Counted from the stretch's first letter, positions 1-9,991 are shown. The stretch is DNA of 64,000 bases from Mesorhizobium sp. ORS 3359 (GCA_000824845.1 CCNC01000131.1:1-64000); one strand, 5' to 3'. Numbers and translations: made by a program. The notes: a model not told the origin generated them from the sequence alone.

Positions 1-11
1 TTAGGCTGAGC

Positions 12-92
12 CGAGAATGGCGGTTTCCGAGAACCGGAGCGGAGCGTACTTAAGGTACGTGAGCACCGGAAGGGCAGGAAATCGCCGTTCGC
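12..92. repeat. imperfect palindromic repeat downstream of prfB
   Basis: Two arms (12-28 and about 77-91) are near reverse complements, centred on a GTAC-TTAAG-GTAC core, so the stretch can fold into a long hairpin. It lies just 3' of the minus-strand prfB stop. I recognise this layout, with a GTACTTAAGTAC-like core, as a repeated extragenic palindrome of rhizobial genomes. That is recollection, not a search. Confidence 0.5.
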
Positions 93-113
93 AGGCCGGC
101 CTCACCTGAATAT
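92..113. repeat. 22-bp repeat, copy A
   Basis: The 22 bases, which contain GGCCGGCCTCACCTGAATAT, recur exactly at 9027-9048. Copy A lies 9 bp beyond the prfB stop. It has only one arm of the palindrome that copy B completes. Confidence 0.6.
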
Positions 114-122
114 GGGCATATC

Positions 123-1254
123 CTAATCCAGGTCCGCCACCGCTTCGCCTGCACCACCCTCGATGCGATGCGAGAGCGAAGCTTCCATGAACTCGTCGAG
201 GTCGCCGTCGAGCACGCTCGAAGGCGAGGTGCTTTCGACGCCGGTGCGCAGATCCTTCACGAGCTGATAGGGCTGCAGCACGTAAGAGCGGATCTGGTGG
301 CCCCAGCCGATGTCGCTCTTCGACGCCTCCGTGGCGTTGGCGACCGCCTCGCGCTTCTTTAGCTCTTCCTCGTAGAGGCGCGAGCGCAGCATTTCCCAGG
401 CCTTGGCGCGGTTCTTGTGCTGCGAGCGCTCGGCCTGGCAGGCGACCGCTATGCCGGTCGCGAGATGGGTGATGCGGACCGCCGAGTCGGTGGTGTTGAC
501 GTGCTGGCCGCCCGAGCCCGAGGAACGATAGGTGTCGATGCGCACGTCGGATTCGGAAACATTGATCTCGATCGAGTCGTCGATAACCGGATAAACCCAG
601 ACGCTGGCGAAGGAGGTGTGGCGCCGCGCATTGCTGTCATACGGCGAGATGCGCACCAGGCGGTGGACGCCGGATTCCGTCTTCAGCCAGCCATAGGCGT
701 TGTGGCCCTTGATCAGCACGGTTGCCGACTTGATGCCCGCCTCCTCGCCGTCATGGACTTCCAGCACCTCGACCTTGAAACGGCGGCGCTCGGCCCAGCG
801 CGTGTACATGCGCAGAAGCATCGAGGCCCAGTCCTGGCTTTCGGTGCCGCCCGCGCCGGCATGGATTTCAAGATAGGTGTCGTTGGCGTCAGCTTCGCCG
901 GAGAGCAGCGTCTCGACCTGCCGAGCCTTCGCCTCGCCCTGCATCGAGCGCAGCGCAGCCTCCGCTTCCGCGATGATGCCGTCGTCGCCCTCTTCCTCGC
1001 CGAGCTCGATTAGGCCAATATTGTCTTCCAGAGCCTGGGTCAGCCCCTTGACGGCGGCGATGCCGTCCTCGAGCTCCTGGCGCTCCCGCATCAGCTTCTG
1101 CGCTTCGATCGGATCATTCCAGAGGCTGGAATCCTCGGCGCGCGAATTCAGATACTCAAGCCGCTTTACAGCCTGATCCCAGTCAAAGATGCCTCCTCAG
1201 CAGGGTTATCGCCTGCCTGATCTCGTCGACAATGTTGAGCGTTTCCGCGCGCAT
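123..1254 (-). CDS. prfB: peptide chain release factor 2 (RF2), programmed +1 frameshift
   Basis: RF2 recognises UGA/UAA and triggers peptide release on the ribosome. The gene is in two frames: a 23-residue leader ([14 protein letters not shown]...RRHL) ends at an in-frame TGA (1183-1185), and the rest continues in the +1 frame as [14 protein letters not shown]. The junction reads AGGAGG-CAT-CTT-TGA-C, the classic autoregulatory RF2 site with an internal Shine-Dalgarno before CTT-TGA. The product is about 376 residues, normal for RF2. The GGQ peptide-release motif is present ([16 protein letters not shown]). The stop-recognition loop reads SPY rather than the SPF of E. coli. Low RF2 favours frameshifting, so the gene is likely self-regulated. 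Confidence 0.95.
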
Positions 1255-1336
1255 GGCTTTTCGTTCGGTCCTGTTCTTTTCGGTCTTTTCGGAATAGGCG
1301 CGATACATAGGCACGGCATCGCCGCCTGTAAAGCGA

Positions 1337-1364
1337 AATGGGCCAGCGGTCCCGCCAGCCCATT
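1337..1364 (-). terminator. hairpin downstream of penicillin-binding protein gene
   Basis: Arms AATGGGC and GCCCATT enclose a second stem (GCGG/CCGC). The structure lies 17 bp past the penicillin-binding protein stop. On the minus strand it is followed by TCGCTTTAC, a weak T tract, so this may be only a partial terminator. Confidence 0.5.
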
Positions 1365-1381
1365 CAAGCGGTATCAAGACG

Positions 1382-3838
1382 TCAGTAGAGACCGCCGCCG
1401 CCGTCCTGGATGGCCTGGTTGGCTTGTGGCGACAGCGCGCCGCCTGAACCGTTGGAGCCATCCGCGCCCATGCCGATCACCCAGTAGCTGTCGGCCGGAC
1501 CGGTGCCGGGCTTGAACGCCTCGACGATGGTGTTGGGATCGCCTTCGGCGGCGCGCATGCCGGTCTTGCGGTTGATGGCGATGAGCTTCATGCCGTCCGG
1601 AACCTGGAAGTCGGTGTTCGGCTTGCCGTCCAGCGCCACGCGCATGAAATCCTTGAAGATCGGCGCGGCGAGACCGCCGCCCGTGGCGCCCTTGCCGAGG
1701 CCGCGCGGCGTGTCGTAGCCCATGTAGAGACCGACGACGAGGTTCGGCGTGAAGCCGATGAACCAGGCGTCCTTCTCGTCATTGGTGGTGCCGGTCTTGC
1801 CGGCGATGTGGCGGCCGAGCTCGCCGATGGTGGCGCCGGTGCCGCGCTGGACCACGCCTTCCATCATCGAGGTGATCTGGTAGGCCGTCATCGGGTCGAG
1901 CACCTGCTCGGAATTGTCGACCAGCTCCGGCTCGGGCTGGTTCTTCCATTCGGTGGCGTTGCAGCCTTCGCAGCCGCGCTCATCCTGCTTGAACACCGTC
2001 TTGCCGTAGCGGTCCTGGATGCGGTCAATCAGCGAGGGTTTGATTGATTTGCCGCCATTGGCCATGATCGAATAGGCCGAGACCATGCGCATGACGGTCG
2101 TCTCGCCGGAGCCCAGCGCCATCGGCAGATAGGGCGCCAGATGATCGTAGACGCCGAAGCGCTCGGCATATTCCACGACGAGCTTCATGCCCATGTCGTT
2201 GGCAAGCCGCACCGTCATCAGGTTGCGCGACTTCTCGATGCCGGAGCGCAAGGTGGCCGGACCAGCGACCGTGCCGTCATAGTTCTTCGGGGTCCAGGTG
2301 GTGTTGCCGCTCTGGATGGTGATCGGGCCATCCATGATCACCGAGGCCGGCGTATAGCCATTGTCGAGCGCCGCCGAATAGACGATCGGCTTGAACGAGG
2401 AGCCGGGCTGGCGCATCGCCTGGGTCGCGCGGTTGAACTCGGACTGCGCGTAGGAGAATCCGCCGACCATGGCGAGCACGCGGCCGGTATGCGGATCCAT
2501 GGCGACGAGACCGCCTTCGACCTCGGGCACCTGGCGCAGCATATAGGTGTTGTCGGAGCCGTCATTCTTCTGCACGAAGACGACGTCGCCGGGCTCCAGC
2601 ACCTCCGCCGGAGACTTCGCCCTGACGGACTTGCCGTTGACGAAATGGCGCATGGCAAAGCCCATGTCGTCCTTGCTGACGGTGCCCTGGACGCGGTCCT
2701 TGACGAGCTCGCCGGAGACCTGCCGTGCCGGCTGAATGCCGATGGTCAGGCCGTCCGCCGAACTGTCGAGCACAACGGCTAGCGTCCATTCCGGCACGTC
2801 CTCGAGGCCTTTCACATTGCCGAGCGGCACGCCCCAGTCGCCGGAAATGTCAATATGCGTGACCGGACCGCGGTAGCCGCGCAGCATGTCGTATTTGAGC
2901 AGGCCGTTCTGCAACGACTTGCGGGCGATAAGCTGGATGTTCGGATCGAGCGTGGTGCGCACCGACAGGCCGCCCTCATAGAGCGCGTTCTCACCGTAGC
3001 GGGCGATGATCTGGCGGCGGACTTCCTCGGTGAAATACTCGCCGGCAAACAGATAGGAGCCATTGCGGCGCGGCGTCACGCCAAGCGGCTCGGCCTTGGC
3101 CTTGGCGCCCTCCTCGCGGGTGACGTAGCCATTCTCGACCATCTGGTCGATGACCCAGTTGCGGCGCTCGATCGCCCGGTCGGCATGCTTGAAGGGGTGA
3201 TAGTTGTTCGGGCCCTTGGGCAGCGAGGCGAGATAGGCGGCTTCCGCGACCGTCAGCTCATTGACCGACTTGTCGAAATAGGTGAGCGCCGCACCGGCGA
3301 CGCCATAAGCGCCGAAGCCGAAGAAGATTTCGTTGAGATAGAGTTCGAGGATGCGGTCCTTGGAATAGGCCTGCTCGATGCGGAAGGCCAGGATCATCTC
3401 CTTGATCTTGCGCTCGTAGGTCTGGTCCGAGGTGAGCAGGAAATTCTTCGCCACCTGCTGCGTGATGGTCGAAGCGCCGACCTGGCGCCGGCCCGAGCCG
3501 AGGTTCTGCAGGTTGACGATGATGGCGCGGCCAAGGCCGGTGACGTCAATGCCGGGGTGGTTGTAGAAGTTCTTGTCCTCGGCCGACATGAAGGCGGCCT
3601 TGACGCGGTCCGGGATGGCCTGGATCGGCAGATAGAGGCGCCGCTCGCGCGCATATTCCGCCATCAGCGAACCGTCGGAGGCATGAATGCGCGTCGTCAC
3701 AGGCGGTTCGTATTTGGCCAGAACCTCGTAGTCGGGCAGGTCCTTCGCGACATGGCTGATATAGATGGCAAGGCCGGCCGCCACCAGCAACGCCAGCGTC
3801 GTGCCGATGCCAAAGAAATAGCCGATGAGACGAATCAT
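1382..3838 (-). CDS. mrcA: penicillin-binding protein 1A, bifunctional glycosyltransferase/transpeptidase
   Basis: This class A PBP polymerises lipid II into glycan strands and cross-links stem peptides at the outer face of the inner membrane. The 818 residues begin with a membrane anchor (about 4-27). A GT51 domain follows with the catalytic EDKNFYNHPG motif near residue 87. The transpeptidase domain carries the active-site Ser in GSSFK (about 479), SRN downstream, and KTGTT (about 681). An OB-like insert sits between the domains, as in proteobacterial PBP1A. The amiC-type amidase gene lies upstream on the same strand, separated by 230 bp, so the two cell-wall genes may be separately promoted. 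Confidence 0.93.
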   Translation of the reverse strand: MIRLIGYFFGIGTTLALLVAAGLAIYISHVAKDLPDYEVLAKYEPPVTTRIHASDGSLMAEYARERRLYLPIQAIPDRVKAAFMSAEDKNFYNHPGIDVTGLGRAIIVNLQNLGSGRRQVGASTITQQVAKNFLLTSDQTYERKIKEMILAFRIEQAYSKDRILELYLNEIFFGFGAYGVAGAALTYFDKSVNELTVAEAAYLASLPKGPNNYHPFKHADRAIERRNWVIDQMVENGYVTREEGAKAKAEPLGVTPRRNGSYLFAGEYFTEEVRRQIIARYGENALYEGGLSVRTTLDPNIQLIARKSLQNGLLKYDMLRGYRGPVTHIDISGDWGVPLGNVKGLEDVPEWTLAVVLDSSADGLTIGIQPARQVSGELVKDRVQGTVSKDDMGFAMRHFVNGKSVRAKSPAEVLEPGDVVFVQKNDGSDNTYMLRQVPEVEGGLVAMDPHTGRVLAMVGGFSYAQSEFNRATQAMRQPGSSFKPIVYSAALDNGYTPASVIMDGPITIQSGNTTWTPKNYDGTVAGPATLRSGIEKSRNLMTVRLANDMGMKLVVEYAERFGVYDHLAPYLPMALGSGETTVMRMVSAYSIMANGGKSIKPSLIDRIQDRYGKTVFKQDERGCEGCNATEWKNQPEPELVDNSEQVLDPMTAYQITSMMEGVVQRGTGATIGELGRHIAGKTGTTNDEKDAWFIGFTPNLVVGLYMGYDTPRGLGKGATGGGLAAPIFKDFMRVALDGKPNTDFQVPDGMKLIAINRKTGMRAAEGDPNTIVEAFKPGTGPADSYWVIGMGADGSNGSGGALSPQANQAIQDGGGGLY

Positions 3839-4068
3839 ACCCGCTCCAGTCCGAGGTTCGGGAGTTTCCTAGACGAAGCCGGCAGTCGCGCAAGCTTCCC
3901 GGGGCGGTCCCAATCCGCAATCAAAAGACCCATGTCGCGACCATGTGGACAAAATACGGCAGCGCGAGATTTGAGGACTCGGTCGCCGAATAATAACGCC
4001 GGGTGTTGTCGTCATGCAACGGCTGCTTGTGGTTGCAGACCTCGGGCGGTTGTGGGGGCGTGGGCGGA

Positions 4069-5325
4069 TCAACCGCCCGTCGCCGTTCCGGCCTTGGCAG
4101 CGGCAAACAGGGCGACCGCGTTGGTTATGCTTTGCGCCGCCTTGCCGCGCCAGTCGGCGCTGAGCAATTGCGCCTCGTCCTTGCTGTTGGAGAGGTAGCC
4201 AAGCTCGACAAGTACGGACGGCACGTCCGGAGCCTTGAGCACCTTGAAGCCGGCCGAGCGTTGCGGATTGTTGATGAGGCCAACGCTGGTCGACAATTGG
4301 CCGACCAGCGTATGGGCGAAGCTCATCGAGAAGCCGTGCGTTTCCCGGCGGATCAGGTCGATAAGAATGTCGGTGACTTCCTTGTTGTCGTCCTCGATCT
4401 TCATCCCCGCGAACTGGTCGGACAGGTTCTCGCGATCGGCGAGCGCTTGGGCTTCCGGGTCGGAGGCCTTGTCCGAAAGTGTGTAGACCGTGGCGCCGCG
4501 AAGACCTTTGACGGCAATCGTATCGGCGTGGATCGAGATCAGGAGATCCGCCTCGTGCTGGCGTGCGATGCGCACACGCTCGTCAAGCGCCAGGTAGACG
4601 TCGTCATCGCGGGTCATGAAGACATCGTATTTGCCGACCGCGGCCAGCTTGTCGCGCAATTCCTTGGCAAAAGCGAGCGTGACGTCCTTCTCGACCGTAC
4701 CGGCCGAGCTTTCGGCGCCGCCATCGACGCCACCATGGCCAGGATCGATCACCACCGTGAAGCGATGACCGGGCGCCGAGACCGGCCCGGTGCCGACCCG
4801 CTCGCCTTTCTCGGCGGAGACCGTCGAACCGGTGGTCAGCGACTGGTTGGCCAGCGCCTCGTCGAACTCCCGCTCGGAGGCGGCCGAGATGTCGATGGCG
4901 ATGCGGTAGCCGGTGCCGTCGTCATTCTTGAGCACGTCGAGCTTGTCGACGGCGAAAGGACCCTTGCCGGTGAGGATCAGTCGCGAGCCATGTCCCTGAT
5001 CGCCGTAACGGACGGCCCTCACAAGGCCGCGCGGCTTCACATCCTTGGCCTCAAGGGCGAATCGCGTTCGCGGCAGGTCGACGACCAGGCGATTGGGGCC
5101 GCGCAACAAGAACCATTTAACATCCGGCTCGCGATCGAAATTAACGACGATGCGCATCTTGGTGGCGTCGCCGGCCATCTTGTAGCCGGTCGCGCCAAGC
5201 AGGCCGTCGGCGCGCGCGGCGGCCGCGAAACAAAGCAGCAGCGCCAGCATCAAAGCGGCCCAGGCCATGCGCGTGACATGCGCCGCGGCCCCACCCCTCT
5301 TGTCCGCGTTGCCCCCCGATCCCAT
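4069..5325 (-). CDS. amiC: N-acetylmuramoyl-L-alanine amidase, AmiC type
   Basis: This is a zinc amidase that cleaves the stem peptide from MurNAc, typically at septation. The 418 residues have an N-terminal signal segment (hydrophobic about 20-38, ending AAARA), an AMIN domain (about 45-150) that targets the enzyme to peptidoglycan, and a C-terminal Amidase_3 domain. Zinc ligands and catalytic residues are visible in VVIDPGHGG (His near 197), the Glu of TVEKDVTL, SIHAD, and the Glu of VELGYLSN. A second ATG lies nearer the signal core, at 5268, but has no better ribosome site. The long 647-bp upstream gap is shared with divergent rne. Confidence 0.92.
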   Translation of the reverse strand: MGSGGNADKRGGAAAHVTRMAWAALMLALLLCFAAAARADGLLGATGYKMAGDATKMRIVVNFDREPDVKWFLLRGPNRLVVDLPRTRFALEAKDVKPRGLVRAVRYGDQGHGSRLILTGKGPFAVDKLDVLKNDDGTGYRIAIDISAASEREFDEALANQSLTTGSTVSAEKGERVGTGPVSAPGHRFTVVIDPGHGGVDGGAESSAGTVEKDVTLAFAKELRDKLAAVGKYDVFMTRDDDVYLALDERVRIARQHEADLLISIHADTIAVKGLRGATVYTLSDKASDPEAQALADRENLSDQFAGMKIEDDNKEVTDILIDLIRRETHGFSMSFAHTLVGQLSTSVGLINNPQRSAGFKVLKAPDVPSVLVELGYLSNSKDEAQLLSADWRGKAAQSITNAVALFAAAKAGTATGG

Positions 5326-5972
5326 CTCTTGTCCGTCGCTCCCGGTTTGACGCTTTGCGCCCGGTCTTTTCGCAGAGTGCCCGTCAGGCCGCCAATTCGA
5401 TTAACGATTGGTATTCAGAGAAGGTTAACCAAGCCTTTCATGAAGTGGGACGAAGGGCGCCTTCCCCAACGGAAGCGCTTTTTGCCGGCATCCGAAATCG
5501 GGGTTGCCTTCCATCCCGCCAAATCATAAAAGCGACATTGGATCACTGCAATCCTGGAACCGCTCGCCTCAGCAGTTTCCTGCCAAAGGTCGGATGCAAA
5601 GGCGGCTCCTTTATCCTTCCAGGCTCATGTGGTCGCGACGATTTTCGCAGGCGTGCTCCCGTGGCGGGGGAATCGCTTGCGTGAGGAAAACGGCCGGGTT
5701 TGCCCCGCGCCGGCTCTTCGTGAGCAAACAAGCTGGTCCGGCTGAGCCCGGGCTTTGGTTCAAAAGGTTCTGCTGGGTGCCGATGGCTTCAAGCGCAATC
5801 ATGGAAAGGTCCGCATCAAACCGCGCCATTGTGGCTGCGGGCGGCACCGCCATCGCGCTCAAGCGGCGGCTAGCGGACAATCAATTATCCGGCATGCACA
5901 CAGATACAGGCGCACAGCGGCGGGCATTGCCACGCCAGCTGCGGCCGTCGGCTGCCGGCAGGAAACAAGATA
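5326..5972. other. 647-bp gap between amiC and rne: divergent promoters and rne leader
   Basis: No credible coding region is seen here. The region contains TTAAC-type motifs near 5401-5431 and should hold the amiC promoter on one strand and the rne promoter plus 5' leader on the other. RNase E autoregulates through its long 5' leader in enterobacteria. Whether that applies here cannot be read from the sequence. Confidence 0.45.
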
Positions 5973-8927
5973 ATGCCCAACAAGATGCTGATAGACGCCT
6001 CCCACCCGGAGGAAACACGCGTTGTCGTCGTTCGCGGTAACCGCATCGAAGAATTCGACTTTGAATCCCAGGACAAGAAGCAGCTCAAAGGAAACATCTA
6101 CCTCGCCCGCGTAACCCGCGTCGAACCTTCCCTCCAGGCAGCCTTTGTCGAGTATGGCGGCAACCGTCACGGTTTCCTCGCCTTTAGTGAAATCCATCCT
6201 GACTATTATCAGATCCCGGTCGCCGACCGTCAGGCTCTGCTGCGCGCCGAAGCGCAGGAGGCCGAGGACGAAGACGACGAGGAAGCGGAGAACGGCGAAG
6301 AGCAGCAGGCGCGCGATCGCGGCGGCCGGCGCAACCGCAGGCGCGGCGGCAAGAACCGCGACCGCGGCGAGCACAGACACGCTTCCTCGGAAAACGAGGA
6401 AAGCCCGGCTGAGCCCGCAGCCCTTGAAAAACCCGCCGGCGAGGCTGCCGGGAGCGAGGAAGCCGGGGGAGTAACCGCCGATGCCTCGCCAGAAGACGCA
6501 TCGGATGCATCGATCGTCGCCAAAGCCGTCGAAGTCGAAACCGACCAGGAAAGGGCTGAAGAGCCCGCCGCCGAGACCGGCGGCGGCGACGCAGCGGACA
6601 ACGAGGACGACAAGCGGTCCGAAGGTGGCCCCACCTCGATTGCAGCGAGCATTGAAGCCGATGTGATTTCCGAGGCGGTGCCGCAGGCGGATCAGCCCGA
6701 GCAGACCGCCGAAGCCGCCAGCGACAATGATCGCGGCATGCTGGAGGACGTCTCGGCCTCGCATTCGGACGAGCACGAGGTCGAGTCGGTCGGCGCCGAG
6801 GACGCGCTCGAGGAAATCCGCAGCCGCCGCAAGCCGGTCCGCCGCCAGTACAAGATCCAGGAAGTCATCAAGCGTCGCCAGATCCTTCTGGTGCAGGTGG
6901 TCAAGGAAGAACGGGGCAACAAGGGCGCCGCGCTCACCACCTATCTTTCGCTTGCCGGCCGCTATTCGGTGCTGATGCCGAACACGGCGCGCGGCGGCGG
7001 CATATCGCGCAAGATCACCAACGCCCAGGACCGCAAGCGGCTGAAGGAGGTCGTGACCGACCTCGACGTGCCGCAGGGCATGGGTGTTATCCTGCGCACC
7101 GCCGGCGAAAGCCGCACCAAGGCCGAGATCAAGCGCGACTACGAGTATCTGATGCGGCTGTGGGAGAACGTCCGCAGCCTGACGCTGCAATCCACGGCCC
7201 CTGCCCTCGTCTATGAGGAAGGCAGCCTGATCAAGCGCTCCGTGCGCGACCTCTATAACAAGGATATCGACGAGATCCTGGTCTCCGGCGAGGACGGTTA
7301 TCGCGAGGCCAAGGACTTCATGCGCATGCTGATGCCTAGCCACGCCAAGGTGGTTCAGCCTTACCGCGACACCACGCCGATCTTCGTGCGCAACGGCATC
7401 GAGGCGCAGCTCGATCGCATGCTGCAGCCGCAGGTAACGCTGAAGAGCGGCGGCTATATCATCATCAACCAGACCGAGGCGCTGGTCTCGATCGACGTCA
7501 ACTCCGGCCGCTCCACCAAGGAGCATTCGATCGAGGAGACCGCGCTCCACACCAACCTGGAAGCGGCCGAGGAAGTCGCGCGGCAACTTAGACTGCGCGA
7601 CCTTGCCGGTCTCATCGTCATCGACTTCATCGACATGGAGGAGAACCGCAACAACCGCGCTGTCGAGAAGCGGCTGAAGGATCACCTCAAGAACGACCGC
7701 GCCCGCATCCAGGTCGGCCGCATCTCGCATTTCGGACTGATGGAAATGTCGCGCCAGCGCATCCGCGCCAGCGTGCTGGAATCGACCATGAAGCCCTGCC
7801 CGCATTGCGGCGGCACCGGCCATGTGCGTTCCGATTCCTCCGTGGCGCTGATGGTGGTGCGGGCGATCGAGGAATTCCTGCTCAAGGATTCGCGCAGCCA
7901 CATCATCGTGCGCACGCCGGCCGCGACCGCGCTTTATGTGCTGAACCACAAGCGCGCCAACCTTGTGGAGTTGGAAGCCCGTTTCGGCCTGACGATCACG
8001 ATCGAGGCTGACGAGACTCTCGGCACCCAGCATTACGCGATCTTCCGCGGCGCCCTAGCCGAGAAGCCGGAAGGTTTCGTCGAGGTGCGCAGCCTGCCGG
8101 CCTATGTCGAGCCGGACGAGCCCGAGGACGAGATCGTCATCGAGGAGGAAGAAGAGGCCGCGGTGCAGGCCGAACAGCCGCGCCAGCCGCAGCAGCAGGG
8201 CCAGCACCAGCAGCGGTCCGAGGACGGCGAAGGCCGCGACCGCAAGCGTCGCAAGCGCCGGCGGCGGCGTGGCGGCAGAGACCGCGACCGCGAGCACAAT
8301 GGGGATGTCGCGGCGGCGCCGGCGGAAGCTGGCGAAACCAGCGACGATGCCGCGGATGCAACGGAAGAAGCAGCCCAGGAGGCGACCGCTGGCGGCGAAG
8401 CCGAGGCAACCGCTACCGATGATGCTTCCGGCAAGAAGCGCCGGCGCGGCAAGCGTGGCGGCAAGCGCAACCGCCGCGACGACGAGGCTTCAGAGGCCGT
8501 GGCCGGCGATGTCGAGGACGAAGCAGCGGAAGATGAGGACGCCGCGGACGAGCCGGCGGTGGCAGCCGCGCCTGAGCAGCCTGCTGCCCCCGCAGCCGTC
8601 AATGACGACGCCGAGGCGGTCGAAAAGCCGAAGAAGCCCCGCCGTTCACGCGCCAAGAAAGCCGCCGAGGAGGCCGTGGCAGAGACGGTGTCCGAACCTG
8701 TGGCGGAAGCTCAGGTTGCGCCCGTAGCGGTCGAACCGGAGCCGGCACCTGCCGCTCCCGCGGCGGCCGAGGCCGAGCCCGCCGCCAATGCTCACCCGAC
8801 GCGGCGCAAGCCGCAGTCGATCGATGCGCCGGTTGTTCCCGTCGTCTCCTCGAACGTCTCCGAGGAGGCCAAGACCGAGGACAAGCCGAAGCGCGCCGGC
8901 TGGTGGCAGCGCAAAGGCTTCTTCTAA
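5973..8927 (+). CDS. rne: ribonuclease E (Rne/Rng family)
   Basis: RNase E is the endonuclease that starts decay of most mRNAs and matures rRNA and tRNA. The 984 residues begin with an S1-like RNA-binding region interrupted by a large acidic, low-complexity insert (about 90-290). The catalytic DNase I-like domain has metal-binding Asp residues in SIDVNSGRS (about 507) and VIDFIDME (about 550). The zinc-link CPHCGG (about 609) allows dimerisation. The C-terminal third is disordered, with arginine-rich clusters (RKRRKRRRRRGG, near 755) and acidic/Ala-rich stretches that would scaffold a degradosome. The extreme tail, GWWQRKGFF, is a motif I recall from related proteins. A strong terminator follows. 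Confidence 0.95.
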   Translation: MPNKMLIDASHPEETRVVVVRGNRIEEFDFESQDKKQLKGNIYLARVTRVEPSLQAAFVEYGGNRHGFLAFSEIHPDYYQIPVADRQALLRAEAQEAEDEDDEEAENGEEQQARDRGGRRNRRRGGKNRDRGEHRHASSENEESPAEPAALEKPAGEAAGSEEAGGVTADASPEDASDASIVAKAVEVETDQERAEEPAAETGGGDAADNEDDKRSEGGPTSIAASIEADVISEAVPQADQPEQTAEAASDNDRGMLEDVSASHSDEHEVESVGAEDALEEIRSRRKPVRRQYKIQEVIKRRQILLVQVVKEERGNKGAALTTYLSLAGRYSVLMPNTARGGGISRKITNAQDRKRLKEVVTDLDVPQGMGVILRTAGESRTKAEIKRDYEYLMRLWENVRSLTLQSTAPALVYEEGSLIKRSVRDLYNKDIDEILVSGEDGYREAKDFMRMLMPSHAKVVQPYRDTTPIFVRNGIEAQLDRMLQPQVTLKSGGYIIINQTEALVSIDVNSGRSTKEHSIEETALHTNLEAAEEVARQLRLRDLAGLIVIDFIDMEENRNNRAVEKRLKDHLKNDRARIQVGRISHFGLMEMSRQRIRASVLESTMKPCPHCGGTGHVRSDSSVALMVVRAIEEFLLKDSRSHIIVRTPAATALYVLNHKRANLVELEARFGLTITIEADETLGTQHYAIFRGALAEKPEGFVEVRSLPAYVEPDEPEDEIVIEEEEEAAVQAEQPRQPQQQGQHQQRSEDGEGRDRKRRKRRRRRGGRDRDREHNGDVAAAPAEAGETSDDAADATEEAAQEATAGGEAEATATDDASGKKRRRGKRGGKRNRRDDEASEAVAGDVEDEAAEDEDAADEPAVAAAPEQPAAPAAVNDDAEAVEKPKKPRRSRAKKAAEEAVAETVSEPVAEAQVAPVAVEPEPAPAAPAAAEAEPAANAHPTRRKPQSIDAPVVPVVSSNVSEEAKTEDKPKRAGWWQRKGFF

Positions 8928-8961
8928 GCTTTTCAAAATGTTGGACTGATTCTTTGCAATA

Positions 8962-8991
8962 ATCCCGCGCCGCCTGGCGCGGGATTTTTTT
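8962..8991 (+). terminator. rne intrinsic terminator
   Basis: A perfect 10-bp stem (ATCCCGCGCC / GGCGCGGGAT) with a GCCT loop is followed by a run of T. It lies 35 bp after the rne stop. Confidence 0.92.
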
Positions 8992-9020
8992 GTTTGGCGA
9001 AGCGCAAGGCAAATCGAGAT

Positions 9021-9048
9021 TCAGGTCAGGCCGGCCTCACCTGAATAT
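9021..9048. repeat. palindromic element containing 22-bp repeat copy B
   Basis: ATTCAGGT-C-AGGCCGGCCT-C-ACCTGAAT is an almost perfect palindrome. Bases 9027-9048 are identical to 92-113. It lies between the convergent rne and glsA genes and could act as a minus-strand terminator stem for glsA. Confidence 0.6.
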
Positions 9049-9056
9049 CGACTTGC

Positions 9057-9986
9057 CTATGGCGCAAAGATCGACCAGTTCATCATACGTGCGAGCTTCT
9101 CCAGGGCGATGGAGCCGAGCTTGGAGTTGCCGTTCTCGTTTAGGCCGGGCGACCAAACAGCCAGCGAAGCCACGCCGGGCACGATGCCCAAAATGCCGCC
9201 GCCGACACCGCTTTTGCCGGGGATGCCGACGTGGAAGGCAAAATCGCCGGAGCCGTCATAGTGGCCGCAGGTCAGCATCAGCGCGCCGATACGGCGTGCC
9301 CGCTCGGCCGACACGACCGAATGCCCGGTCGCCGGATTCCTGCCGCTATTGGCGAGGAACCGGCCCGCCATGGCAAGCTGCCGGCAACTCATGGCGATGG
9401 CGCAGTGATGGAAATAGACGCCCAGTGCCAGCTCAGGCTCATGATGAAGATTGCCGAAGGATTTCATGTAGTTGGCCAAGGCGAAGTTGCGGTAGCCGGT
9501 CGCCCGCTCGGACGCCGCCACTTCGCGGTCGATGATGATCGTCTCGTCATCGGCGAGGAACTGGATGAAGCGCAGGATCTCGCCGATCGCCTCGCGCGGC
9601 TGATGCCCGGCGAGCAGCACGTCGGAGACGACGATGGCGCCGGCATTGATGAACGGATTGCGCGGGATGCCGTTCTCGTGTTCGAGCTGGACGATCGAGT
9701 TGAACGGATTGCCGGACGGCTCGCGGCCGACGCGCTGCCAGAGCGCATCGCCGACCTTTCCCAGTGCCAGCGTGAGGGTGAAGACCTTCGAGACGCTCTG
9801 GATGGAAAAGGGCTGATCGGCATCGCCTGCAAGGATGACGCGGCCATCATTGGTCACGGCGGCCATGCCGAACCTCTTCGGATCAACCTTGCCCAGCTGC
9901 GGGATGTAGGTCGCCACCTTGCCGCGATCGGTGCGCTCAGCCATTTCGGCGGCGACTTCCGCCAATACTTGCTCGAGTTCCGGCAT
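9057..9986 (-). CDS. glsA: glutaminase A
   Basis: This serine-dependent glutaminase hydrolyses L-glutamine to glutamate and ammonia. Its 309 residues match the usual GlsA length. The beta-lactamase-like Ser-x-x-Lys nucleophile motif is seen in [14 protein letters not shown] (about residue 60). Other family signatures are [11 protein letters not shown], the [16 protein letters not shown] region, and [12 protein letters not shown] near the C-terminus. Its ATG begins 5 bp after the stop of the aminotransferase gene, so the two are very likely cotranscribed and perhaps cooperate in amino-nitrogen turnover. Confidence 0.93.
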   Translation of the reverse strand: MPELEQVLAEVAAEMAERTDRGKVATYIPQLGKVDPKRFGMAAVTNDGRVILAGDADQPFSIQSVSKVFTLTLALGKVGDALWQRVGREPSGNPFNSIVQLEHENGIPRNPFINAGAIVVSDVLLAGHQPREAIGEILRFIQFLADDETIIIDREVAASERATGYRNFALANYMKSFGNLHHEPELALGVYFHHCAIAMSCRQLAMAGRFLANSGRNPATGHSVVSAERARRIGALMLTCGHYDGSGDFAFHVGIPGKSGVGGGILGIVPGVASLAVWSPGLNENGNSKLGSIALEKLARMMNWSIFAP

Positions 9987-9991
9987 GGCTT

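Noticed and set aside
417..1013. Long plus-strand open frame opposite prfB
   Set aside because: It is a shadow of high third-position GC in prfB; no recognisable protein and no start signals.
5859..8033. 724-codon open frame on the minus strand opposite rne
   Set aside because: Rich in His, Arg and Leu from antisense of acidic codons; the plus strand encodes clear RNase E motifs.
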